52,192 nucleotides of DNA. Source: DSWT01 sp049975385 (GTDB lineage Bacteria; Chloroflexota; Anaerolineae; B4-G1; SLSP01). Under the pieces are notes generated by a model. That model made no database searches, had not been told where the DNA came from, and saw nothing but the letters and a program-made list of their open reading frames with translations. The DNA lies in NCBI GenBank assembly GCA_049975385.1, contig JBNGDO010000012.1:1-52192 (forward strand), written 5' to 3'. The position numbers and the translations under genes were made by a program. Below are positions 8,529 to 15,824 of the stretch, in pieces (position 1 is the stretch's first letter; each line of letters opens with the position of its first letter).

Positions 8529-10277
8529 TCATCCGTTAAATCCGTTGAGGCAACGAGACAAGGCTTCGGCCAGCGCGGCGGGCGAGACCAGGCCGGGCGG
8601 GAGTGTCCAGCCGCGCGCGCGCAAGCCTTCAACAACCTGCGTGACGACGGGTGTAGATAACCCCAACGCGCGCAATGACTCGCCCTGCGCGAAGACGTCC
8701 GCCAGACGACCGTCGAGAACAGAGCGCCCGTCGTCAAGGACCGTCACCTGTCCGGTGAGCGCCGTCACATCCCCCATCTGGTGCGACGAGAGCACCAACG
8801 TTATCCCGGTCTCCTTTAGCTTGAGCAGATGCGAAAGCAATTCGCGGTGCGAGGCCGGATCCAGCCCGGCGGTGGGTTCATCGAGCAAGAGCACCGAGGG
8901 ACGCAGCGCGAGGATTGAGGCCAGCGCCACTTTGCGCTTCTCACCACCGCTCAGCGCGAACGTGAAACGATCCTTGAAGGCATTGAAGCCCATCCCCACC
9001 AGCTCCATCGCCCAGCGCACGCGCTCCCGCAGCGAATCGCCGAGCAAACCCTGCAAACGCGGGCCATAGGCGATCTCGTCCCCCACGTACTGCTCAAAAA
9101 TCTGCGCCTCTGGCAACTGGAAGACCAGCCCGACCATCCGGCGCACAACACGCACGTCCATCTGGGGATCGTCGAGCACGTAATCGCCGACGCGTACCGT
9201 GCCTTCCTGGGGACGCAGCAATCCGTTGAGATGCTGCATCAACGTCGATTTGCCGGAGCCGGTCGCGCCGAGCAGGCCGTGCGCCGCGCCTTCTGTCACA
9301 TCAAGCGTGACGCCTTCGAGCGCGCGCTGCGCGAGCGGCGTGCCGAGCATATAGATGTGCCCCAGGTCGCGTACTTCAATCAACGGCGCGCTGGCGGCCG
9401 TTGATGGTTGAGCACGTGCAGCCGGCGCTTCAATGGTGTGATGTGGTAGGAAATCCAACGCCTCCACGAGTGCTGGGACGGTCAACAACCCGGCAGGCAA
9501 CGCCGGAAAATGCTGCCGCAACGCACGCGCCAATCCCGCTGCCGGGGGTAAATCCAACCCCAAAGTGGACAGGAGCGCCGCACCGGCGAATACCGTCTCC
9601 GGCGTGCCATCGAGTGCCACGCTCCCGCGCTCCAACACCACCACGCGCTGCGCGTCGAGCGCCTCTTCCATAAAGTGCGTAATGGTAATGATCGTCAGCC
9701 CGGCGCGATGCAAGCCGGTCATCATCGCGCGGACGGCGCGCCGCCCGGCAGGATCGAGCATCGCCGTGGCCTCGTCGAAGACAATGCAGCGTGGACGCAT
9801 CGCCAGCACTCCGGCCAACGCCACACGCTGCTGCTGTCCCGCCGAAAGTTGGTGCGGTGGGCACTGGCGCATTTCTGACATTCCCACCGTTTCCAGCGCC
9901 TCATCCACGCGCGCGCGGATTTCGCCGGAGGGGACGCCCATATTCTCCACACCGAACGCCACATCCTCCTCCACCAGCGACGCCACGATTTGGTCTTCCG
10001 GGCGCTGGAAGACCATGCCCACAGTCCGGTGAATCGTCGCGTGCTGCGCCTGGTCGCGCGTATCCAGCCCGGCGACGGTCACGCGCCCATCGTCCGGCAC
10101 GAGCAGCGCGTTGAGATGCTGCGCCAGCGTCGATTTGCCGGAGCCGTTCGCCCCGACGATGGCGACATACTCTCCAGCCTCGATTCGCAGCGAAATCTCA
10201 CGCAGCGCCGCGATATGACCGCCTCCGGGAAGCGGATAAGCATAGGTAACATTGTTGAATTCGATCAGTGCAGACAT
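8529..10277 (-). CDS. Fused double ATPase of an ECF transporter (EcfA1-EcfA2)
   Basis: 582 residues with two complete ABC ATPase domains. The first has Walker A GANGSGKST (about residues 41-49), signature LSAGQQQRVAL and Walker B CIVFDEAT. The second has Walker A GATGSGKST (about 335), signature LSGGEKRKVAL and Walker B VLLLDEPT. Most ECF transporters encode EcfA and EcfA' as separate genes, so this is a single-chain heterodimer. It powers uptake by an S subunit through EcfT, encoded downstream on the same strand. The upstream region is a divergent promoter shared with the S-subunit gene at 10405 and, beyond it, the NAD biosynthesis genes. Confidence 0.93.
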   Translation of the reverse strand: MSALIEFNNVTYAYPLPGGGHIAALREISLRIEAGEYVAIVGANGSGKSTLAQHLNALLVPDDGRVTVAGLDTRDQAQHATIHRTVGMVFQRPEDQIVASLVEEDVAFGVENMGVPSGEIRARVDEALETVGMSEMRQCPPHQLSAGQQQRVALAGVLAMRPRCIVFDEATAMLDPAGRRAVRAMMTGLHRAGLTIITITHFMEEALDAQRVVVLERGSVALDGTPETVFAGAALLSTLGLDLPPAAGLARALRQHFPALPAGLLTVPALVEALDFLPHHTIEAPAARAQPSTAASAPLIEVRDLGHIYMLGTPLAQRALEGVTLDVTEGAAHGLLGATGSGKSTLMQHLNGLLRPQEGTVRVGDYVLDDPQMDVRVVRRMVGLVFQLPEAQIFEQYVGDEIAYGPRLQGLLGDSLRERVRWAMELVGMGFNAFKDRFTFALSGGEKRKVALASILALRPSVLLLDEPTAGLDPASHRELLSHLLKLKETGITLVLSSHQMGDVTALTGQVTVLDDGRSVLDGRLADVFAQGESLRALGLSTPVVTQVVEGLRARGWTLPPGLVSPAALAEALSRCLNGFNG

Positions 10278-10326
10278 TTGACATCAAAGTCACAAGAACA
10301 ATCCCCAGTAGTATAACACTTTTGTG

Positions 10327-10365
10327 AGTGTAGACACTTTATCTTCCCTCAGGTTCAGCTATAAT
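10327..10365 (+). promoter_or_regulatory. Divergent promoter with palindromic operator candidate
   Basis: The 127-bp gap between ecfA (minus) and the S-subunit gene (plus) holds a TATAAT at 10360-10365 and, at the position of the poorly conserved -35 element, the palindrome AGTGT-AG-ACACT at 10327-10338. The half-sites resemble the GTGT/ACAC arms of NAD-responsive NiaR operators, but this is only a resemblance. A repressor here could control ECF transport and NAD synthesis together. Confidence 0.4.
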
Positions 10366-10404
10366 TCCATTATCCATTACCCTTAAAAGGAAAGTAGGTG
10401 TCCT

Positions 10405-10962
10405 ATGTCGAGAGATAACATTCGTAAAATTGCCATCACCGGCGTACTAGGTGCAATTGCGGCCCTGTTAGGGTGGACGCACTGGGGTTTCATCCCCTGG
10501 TTTGCCGGAGCTTCATTGACGATTATGCACGTCCCCGTCATCATCGGCGCAGTACTGGAAGGTCCAGTTGTGGGTCTCGCCATCGGCCTGATCTTCGGCG
10601 GATTCAGCATGTTGCAGGCCGCCATCGCACCGCTCGGCCCCACCGACGTGCTGTTCACCAACCCGCTGATCGCCGTGCTGCCGCGCCTGTGCATCGGACC
10701 GTTGGCGTGGCTGGTCTGGCGCGCCCTGGAACGCAAACCTGTGCCCGGCCTGATTGCCGCCGGCATCGCCGGAAGCCTCACCAATACCGTGCTCGTCCTG
10801 GGGATGATCGGATTGCGCGGCGCAGCACCGTGGGGCGCCCTCTTGCCACTGATCGTCGCCAACGGCCTGCCAGAGGCTGCCGCCTCGGCCATCATCACCC
10901 TTGCCGTCGTCGCTGCGTGGAAGCGAATCGCCGTCGGCAAACAGCAAGGCTCCAAATTGTAG
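10405..10962 (+). CDS. ECF transporter S component
   Basis: 185 residues with six hydrophobic segments, fitting the size and topology of ECF substrate-binding (S) subunits. The N-terminal RKIAITGVLGAIAALLG stretch matches the family's first helix, where alanine-rich sequence packs against EcfT. The protein binds a vitamin or precursor and topples in the membrane with the EcfA/EcfT module encoded divergently 127 bp away. Substrate cannot be read from sequence. Being immediately upstream of nadC-nadA and nadB on the same strand makes a pyridine precursor (nicotinate or similar) a reasonable guess, but thiamine, pantothenate or another vitamin remains possible. Confidence 0.82.
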   Translation: MSRDNIRKIAITGVLGAIAALLGWTHWGFIPWFAGASLTIMHVPVIIGAVLEGPVVGLAIGLIFGGFSMLQAAIAPLGPTDVLFTNPLIAVLPRLCIGPLAWLVWRALERKPVPGLIAAGIAGSLTNTVLVLGMIGLRGAAPWGALLPLIVANGLPEAAASAIITLAVVAAWKRIAVGKQQGSKL

Positions 10963-11046
10963 ATTGCTCATCAGCAGATTGAACAGATTAAGCAGATTTT
11001 TGAACTCTCAATCTGCCAAACCTGCTGACTATTTCAAGGAGTTTCT

Positions 11047-12987
11047 ATGGACAACAAAACGCTACAAGCATTGCTGGACGCGGCGGCACCGCTGATCGAG
11101 CTCGCCATCGCCGAGGACATTGGACCGGGCGATGCGACCAGCACGGCGACGCTCGACCCGAACGTGCTGCTGCACGGGCGCATCACCGCTAAGGAACGTG
11201 GCGTGATCGCCGGACTGCCGGTGGCAGAAGCCGTCTTCCGCCGCATCGATCCCGCCATCACCTTCACCGCACGGGCTTGCGACGGACAAGAGGTGGTGCC
11301 CGGCGAGGTCGTCGCCGACGTCATCGGTCCAGGACCGTCGCTGTTAGCGGCGGAACGTCTCGCCCTCAACTTTCTCCAGCGGATGTCGGGCATTGCGACG
11401 GTTACGCGCAGCTTTGCCACCGCCGTCTCGACCACAAACGCGACGATCCTCGACACACGCAAGACGCTGCCCGGCTATCGCGCGCTCGACAAATACGCCG
11501 TGCGGATGGGCGGCGGGGTCAACCACCGTATGTCGCTCTTCGATATGATGATGGTGAAGGACAACCACGTCGACGGCGCGGGCGGCATCGCACTTGCCGT
11601 CGAACGCGCGCGCGCGCAGCATCCCGATTTGCCCATCGAAGTGGAAGTGCGCGATCTGGACGAGCTGCGCCAGGCGTTGGCGATTGAGCCGCCGCTCGAC
11701 CGCATCCTCCTGGACAACATGGACCTCGACACGATGCGCGAGGCCGTCGCCATCGCGCGGGCGCATGCCCCGAGTGGAACGAGGGGGGTGCCGCTGGAAG
11801 CTTCCGGCAACGTCACCCGCGGGCGCGTGAAGGCCATCGCCGACACCGGCGTGGATTTCATCTCCGTCGGCGCGCTCACCCACTCGGTCAAGGCGCTGGA
11901 CCTGAGCATGAAGATTCAGCCCGTCGACAAAGCGACCGATAACGATCCGGAAACGCGCATCCGCGAGGTCAAAGCTGCACTCGGCGACCAGTTGGTCATC
12001 CTTGGGCATCACTACCAACGCGATGCTGTGATTGCCTTCGCCGATTTCCGAGGCGATTCGTTGGGGCTTTCGCGCCGCGCCACACAAACGGACGCCAAGT
12101 ACATCGTCTTCTGTGGCGTTCACTTTATGGCCGAGGTTGCCGCAATCTTGGCGAAACCCGGCCAGCACGTGTTCATCCCAGACATTGAGGCAGGCTGCTT
12201 CCTCGCCGAAACGGCCAGCGAGCATCTGGTGCAGGAAGCGTGGAGCATACTTGACGCAGCGCTTACCGCTGACGGCAGTAGTGCCGATGCGGAGATCACG
12301 CCCATCACTTACGTTAACTCGGACGCAGCCCTCAAAGCCTTCTGCGGGCAATACAACGGGACGGTCTGCACCTCCGGCAACGCCGACAAAGTGCTAACGT
12401 GGGCACTGGGACAGCGTCCGCGCGTCTTCTTCTTCCCTGACCAACACCTGGGACGCAATACAGCCAACAAACTCGGTATCCCACCGGAAGAGATGCTACT
12501 GTGGAACATCCACCGGCCACCCAGCGCAGACGCCATCCGGGCGGCGAAGATCATCCTCTGGCCCGGCGTGTGCAACGTCCACCAGCGCTTCCGCCCGAAG
12601 CACATCCAGGCAATGCGCGAACGCTATCCCGGCATCCGCGTCATCGTCCACCCAGAGTGCAAGGCCGAACTGGTAAACCTCGCCGATGACGCCGGCTCAA
12701 CATCCCACATCCTCAAGCAAATCGAAGCGGCGCCCGCCGGAACACAGTGGGCCATCGGGACGGAAAGCCGTCTCGTCCATCGCCTGCAAGCCGAACACCC
12801 CGATCAGCTCATCCTCTCACTATCGGACGTGCCACCTTACTGCGCGAACATGAGCCAGATCACCGTCGATAATCTTGCCGAGGTGATGGATGCCCTGGCG
12901 CGCGGTGAACTGCGCAACGAAGTCACCGTCGAGCCGGAGATCCGCCACTGGGCAAAAATCGCGTTGGAAAGAATGTTGGCGCTGTAG
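11047..12987 (+). CDS. Fused nicotinate-nucleotide pyrophosphorylase / quinolinate synthase (NadC-NadA)
   Basis: 646 residues, preceded by AAGGAG. Residues 1 to about 290 are NadC: the DTRKTLPGYRALDKYAV and GGGVNHR motifs bind quinolinate and PRPP. Residues about 298-646 are a long-form NadA, which condenses iminoaspartate with dihydroxyacetone phosphate: GHHYQRD near its start, and cysteines 356 (FCGVHF), 509 (GVCNVH) and 599 (PYCANMSQ) are the expected [4Fe-4S] ligands, with a fourth conserved-looking Cys538 (HPECKAE). The chain therefore carries the second and third steps of de novo NAD synthesis from aspartate, and the first (NadB) is encoded 75 bp downstream. Fusion of NadC to NadA is unusual; both halves look intact. 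Confidence 0.93.
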   Translation: MDNKTLQALLDAAAPLIELAIAEDIGPGDATSTATLDPNVLLHGRITAKERGVIAGLPVAEAVFRRIDPAITFTARACDGQEVVPGEVVADVIGPGPSLLAAERLALNFLQRMSGIATVTRSFATAVSTTNATILDTRKTLPGYRALDKYAVRMGGGVNHRMSLFDMMMVKDNHVDGAGGIALAVERARAQHPDLPIEVEVRDLDELRQALAIEPPLDRILLDNMDLDTMREAVAIARAHAPSGTRGVPLEASGNVTRGRVKAIADTGVDFISVGALTHSVKALDLSMKIQPVDKATDNDPETRIREVKAALGDQLVILGHHYQRDAVIAFADFRGDSLGLSRRATQTDAKYIVFCGVHFMAEVAAILAKPGQHVFIPDIEAGCFLAETASEHLVQEAWSILDAALTADGSSADAEITPITYVNSDAALKAFCGQYNGTVCTSGNADKVLTWALGQRPRVFFFPDQHLGRNTANKLGIPPEEMLLWNIHRPPSADAIRAAKIILWPGVCNVHQRFRPKHIQAMRERYPGIRVIVHPECKAELVNLADDAGSTSHILKQIEAAPAGTQWAIGTESRLVHRLQAEHPDQLILSLSDVPPYCANMSQITVDNLAEVMDALARGELRNEVTVEPEIRHWAKIALERMLAL

Positions 12988-12996
12988 TCAGTAGAA

Positions 12997-13047
12997 GGTA
13001 GACAGTAAACAGGGGAACCTGCCCCCGTCTACTGTTTACCGTCTACC
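12997..13047. repeat. Hairpin between nadC-nadA and nadB
   Basis: A 16-base arm GGTAGACAGTAAACAG (12997-13012) pairs with 13032-13047 with a single mismatch, enclosing a small AGGGG/CCCCC-containing loop. It fills almost the whole gap before the nadB ribosome site (AAGGAG). No T-run follows, so it should not stop transcription; it may adjust mRNA stability or be an interspersed repeat. A related GTAGACGGTAGACGG tract occurs at the end of the UroD-family gene near 15764. Confidence 0.6.
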
Positions 13048-13062
13048 GAACGAAGGAGAATT

Positions 13063-14700
13063 ATGCCCATCGAAACCGACGTCCTCATCATCGGCTCCGG
13101 GATTGCCGGGGCTGCGGCGGCCCTGCAACTGGCGAAAGACCACCAACGCCAGATCACGATCATCACCCGCACGCACGATCCGGACGAGGCCAACACCCGT
13201 TACGCGCAAGGCGGCATCGTCGCCGACGGTGAGGGGGATTCGCCCGACCTGCTCGTGGAAGACATTCTGCGCGCGGGAGCCGGGCTAAGTTGGCCTCCAG
13301 CGGTACGTCTGCTGGCCAAAGAAGGCCCGGGCCTGGTGGAACGCGTGCTGATCGACGAGTGTCGCGTTCCCTTCGATCAAAATGCACGCGGGGAAATCTC
13401 GCGTACTCGCGAGGGTGGACACTCCCTGTCGCGCATCCTCCACGTGGGCGACACGACCGGCCGCGCCATCGAACGCGCAATGCTCGCCCGGCTGCGCGAG
13501 TTGTCCAACGTGACGCTGCTCACCGGCATGACAGCAGTGGACCTCATCACTTCCTCACACCACAGCCACGATCCACTCGCCGTTTATCAACCGATCACGT
13601 GCCACGGCGCTTACGTCATGGATCGCATCGAGAACGCCATTCACCGCGTGCTCGCGCCGGTCACAATCCTCGCCACAGGTGGCGTGGGGCGCATCTACCG
13701 CCACACCACCAATCCGCCAGGCGCGCGCGGCGATGGCCTGGCGATGGCTTACCGCGCAGGGGCACGTGTCATCAACGCGGAGTACATCCAGTTTCACCCC
13801 ACCACGTTGGCGGTGGTTGGCGCGGATAACTTCCTGATCTCCGAGGCCGTGCGCGGCGAAGGCGCGCAGCTCTACACGCCGGACGGGCGCCACTTTATGG
13901 ATACCTACGCGCCCAAGTGGGGCGATCTGGCCCCGCGTGACGTGGTCGCCCGGGCCATCCACCACGAGATGTTGGAACACGGCTACCCGCACGTCCTGCT
14001 CGATCTGGCAAGCGTGATGGATGCGGCACGCATCCGCGAGCGTTTCCCCTGCATCTATGCAACGTGCCTGCAAGCAGGCGTGGACATCACCGCCGGACCG
14101 ATCCCCGTTGTCCCGGCGGCGCACTACTTCTGCGGCGGCGTCCACGTTGATCTGTGGGGACGCTCAACCCTCGAGGGCCTGTACGCTATCGGTGAGGTGA
14201 GCTGCACCGGTGTCCACGGCGCGAACCGCCTGGCAAGCACCTCGTTGCTGGAGGGGTTGGTGTGGGGCAACCGGGCCGGACGCGATGTGCGCGGGCGGGA
14301 CGATTTACGCCTGGTGGCTACGGACGACATCCCTCCCTGGCAGGATGTCAGCGAAGGCGCTGCCGCTGATCCAGTGCTGGTTTACCGCGATGCCCGTACC
14401 CTCCAGAATATTATGTGGCTCTACGTTGGGCTGGCACGCAACACTCACCGGCTGGTACGGGCGTTGCAGGACCTCAACCACCTGTGGGGCGCGATCGATG
14501 AATTCTACCGCTCGACGCGCCTGAACGACAACCTCATCGGTCTGCGGAATATGGCACAGTCCGCGTGGATTGTCACGCGCGCGGCTTGGCACAACCGTCA
14601 ATCGCGGGGCACGCACTACCGCGAGGACGCCGAAGACCACGAATTTGCAGGCCTGAGCGACACCGGGGGACCGTTGCCGAATTCCATAACTGAATTTTGA
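13063..14700 (+). CDS. nadB: L-aspartate oxidase
   Basis: 545-residue flavoprotein of the succinate dehydrogenase/fumarate reductase flavoprotein family; it oxidises L-aspartate to iminoaspartate, the substrate of quinolinate synthase. Visible features are the FAD dinucleotide-binding GSGIAGAAAAL motif (about residues 11-21), TRYAQGGI, the EGGHSLSRILH stretch with active-site residues, HPTT, RGEGAQL and the late GVHGANRLASTSLLEGLVWG (split here for length) FAD-binding signature. The start follows GAAGGAGAATT. It is downstream of the NadC-NadA fusion, completing the aspartate route to nicotinate mononucleotide, and its stop overlaps the start of the UroD-family gene. Confidence 0.93.
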   Translation: MPIETDVLIIGSGIAGAAAALQLAKDHQRQITIITRTHDPDEANTRYAQGGIVADGEGDSPDLLVEDILRAGAGLSWPPAVRLLAKEGPGLVERVLIDECRVPFDQNARGEISRTREGGHSLSRILHVGDTTGRAIERAMLARLRELSNVTLLTGMTAVDLITSSHHSHDPLAVYQPITCHGAYVMDRIENAIHRVLAPVTILATGGVGRIYRHTTNPPGARGDGLAMAYRAGARVINAEYIQFHPTTLAVVGADNFLISEAVRGEGAQLYTPDGRHFMDTYAPKWGDLAPRDVVARAIHHEMLEHGYPHVLLDLASVMDAARIRERFPCIYATCLQAGVDITAGPIPVVPAAHYFCGGVHVDLWGRSTLEGLYAIGEVSCTGVHGANRLASTSLLEGLVWGNRAGRDVRGRDDLRLVATDDIPPWQDVSEGAAADPVLVYRDARTLQNIMWLYVGLARNTHRLVRALQDLNHLWGAIDEFYRSTRLNDNLIGLRNMAQSAWIVTRAAWHNRQSRGTHYREDAEDHEFAGLSDTGGPLPNSITEF

Positions 14701-15770
14701 CAGAAAACACAATGTCCTACGCTGACGGGTGGGCCGCGATAAATTTGGACATGCCCGCGCGCGTGCCGCACACAGAGTATTCCGTGACAGAGCACTGGGC
14801 CGTGATCAAAGCTGTGACCGGCCTCGCTATCAACCCGTACAGCCCCGAAGATGTAAAACGTCGAGGCGCGCTGGCCCTGATGGAAGCCTGGAACTTCGAC
14901 TTCCGCTGGTCGACGCTCATCGGCGGGGACGAGTTGGCCGTATGCCACACGGATATGGGCCACGCGGAGTATGCCGCCGGCGGCGTAGATCGCCGGGACA
15001 CGGTGACGTGCCCGTTCTCGACACCCGAGGAAGTGCTGGCGTTCGATCCGTGGGCAATCTACGGGCCGCGCGACCAGGCTGAACTGACACAGCGCTTCGA
15101 GGAACATTACCGGCGCCAACAGGCAGAAACACCGGAACAAGTCACGATGACGGGCGTCTACGTGACGATGGTCTCCGGCCTGATCGACATCTTTGGCTGG
15201 GAGATGCTGCTGCTGGCGGCGGGGGTGGATCCCAAAGGCTTCGGCGAGATTGCCAACCGTTACGCAAGTTGGGTTCAGCAGTATTATGATGCGCTCAGCG
15301 CGGCGGATGTGCCCGTGGTGATGGTCCACGACGACATTGTGTGGAGTTCCGGCCCGTTCATCGCGCCATGGTGGTATCGGCAGTATGTGTTCCCCAACTA
15401 CAAGAAGCTCTTCGCGCCGCTGCTGGATTCCGGCAAGAAGATTATGTACACCTCCGACGGCGATTACACGAAGTTCGTGGACGATCTTGTCGAATGTGGG
15501 GTCCACGGCTTCGTGCTGGAGCCGTGGACGGATATGGCCTATATCGCCGAAAAATATGGGCTCACACACGTCTTCATCGGCAATGCCGACACGCGCATCC
15601 TGCTTTCGGGCAGCAAGGCTGCCATCCGTGCGGAAGTCGAGCGCTGCATGGCAATTGGCAAACAGTATCCGGGCTTTTTCCTGGCCGTCGGCAATCACAT
15701 CCCCGCCAATACGCCGGTGGAGAGTGTGTTGTATTATCAGGAAGTGTATGAGGAGTTAAGTAGACGGTAG
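14697..15770 (+). CDS. Uroporphyrinogen decarboxylase-family (URO-D superfamily) protein
   Basis: 357 residues with the TIM-barrel layout of the UroD/MtaA/CmuA superfamily. It is closer in look to the cobalamin-system methyltransferase-like members than to HemE, since the N-terminal catalytic R-x-P-V-W-x-M-R-Q-A-G-R motif of true HemE is missing. Late motifs such as MVHDDIVWSSGPFIAPWW and GNADTRILLSG are typical of the wider family. A TTG start at 14697 overlaps the nadB TGA (TTGA), suggesting translational coupling; the in-frame ATG at 14712 is an alternative. No corrinoid protein is encoded nearby and the substrate is unknown. Confidence 0.75.
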   Translation: MTENTMSYADGWAAINLDMPARVPHTEYSVTEHWAVIKAVTGLAINPYSPEDVKRRGALALMEAWNFDFRWSTLIGGDELAVCHTDMGHAEYAAGGVDRRDTVTCPFSTPEEVLAFDPWAIYGPRDQAELTQRFEEHYRRQQAETPEQVTMTGVYVTMVSGLIDIFGWEMLLLAAGVDPKGFGEIANRYASWVQQYYDALSAADVPVVMVHDDIVWSSGPFIAPWWYRQYVFPNYKKLFAPLLDSGKKIMYTSDGDYTKFVDDLVECGVHGFVLEPWTDMAYIAEKYGLTHVFIGNADTRILLSGSKAAIRAEVERCMAIGKQYPGFFLAVGNHIPANTPVESVLYYQEVYEELSRR

Positions 15771-15824
15771 ACGGGGGGGGGACGCTCACTGCCCCCGGAG
15801 GCAGGTAGGCCCAGACTCAAACTT

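Noticed and set aside
11344..12351. Long open frame opposite nadC-nadA (335 residues) and other long antisense frames in GC-rich genes
   Set aside because: These are mirror frames of genes with strong family motifs, caused by GC-rich third positions.
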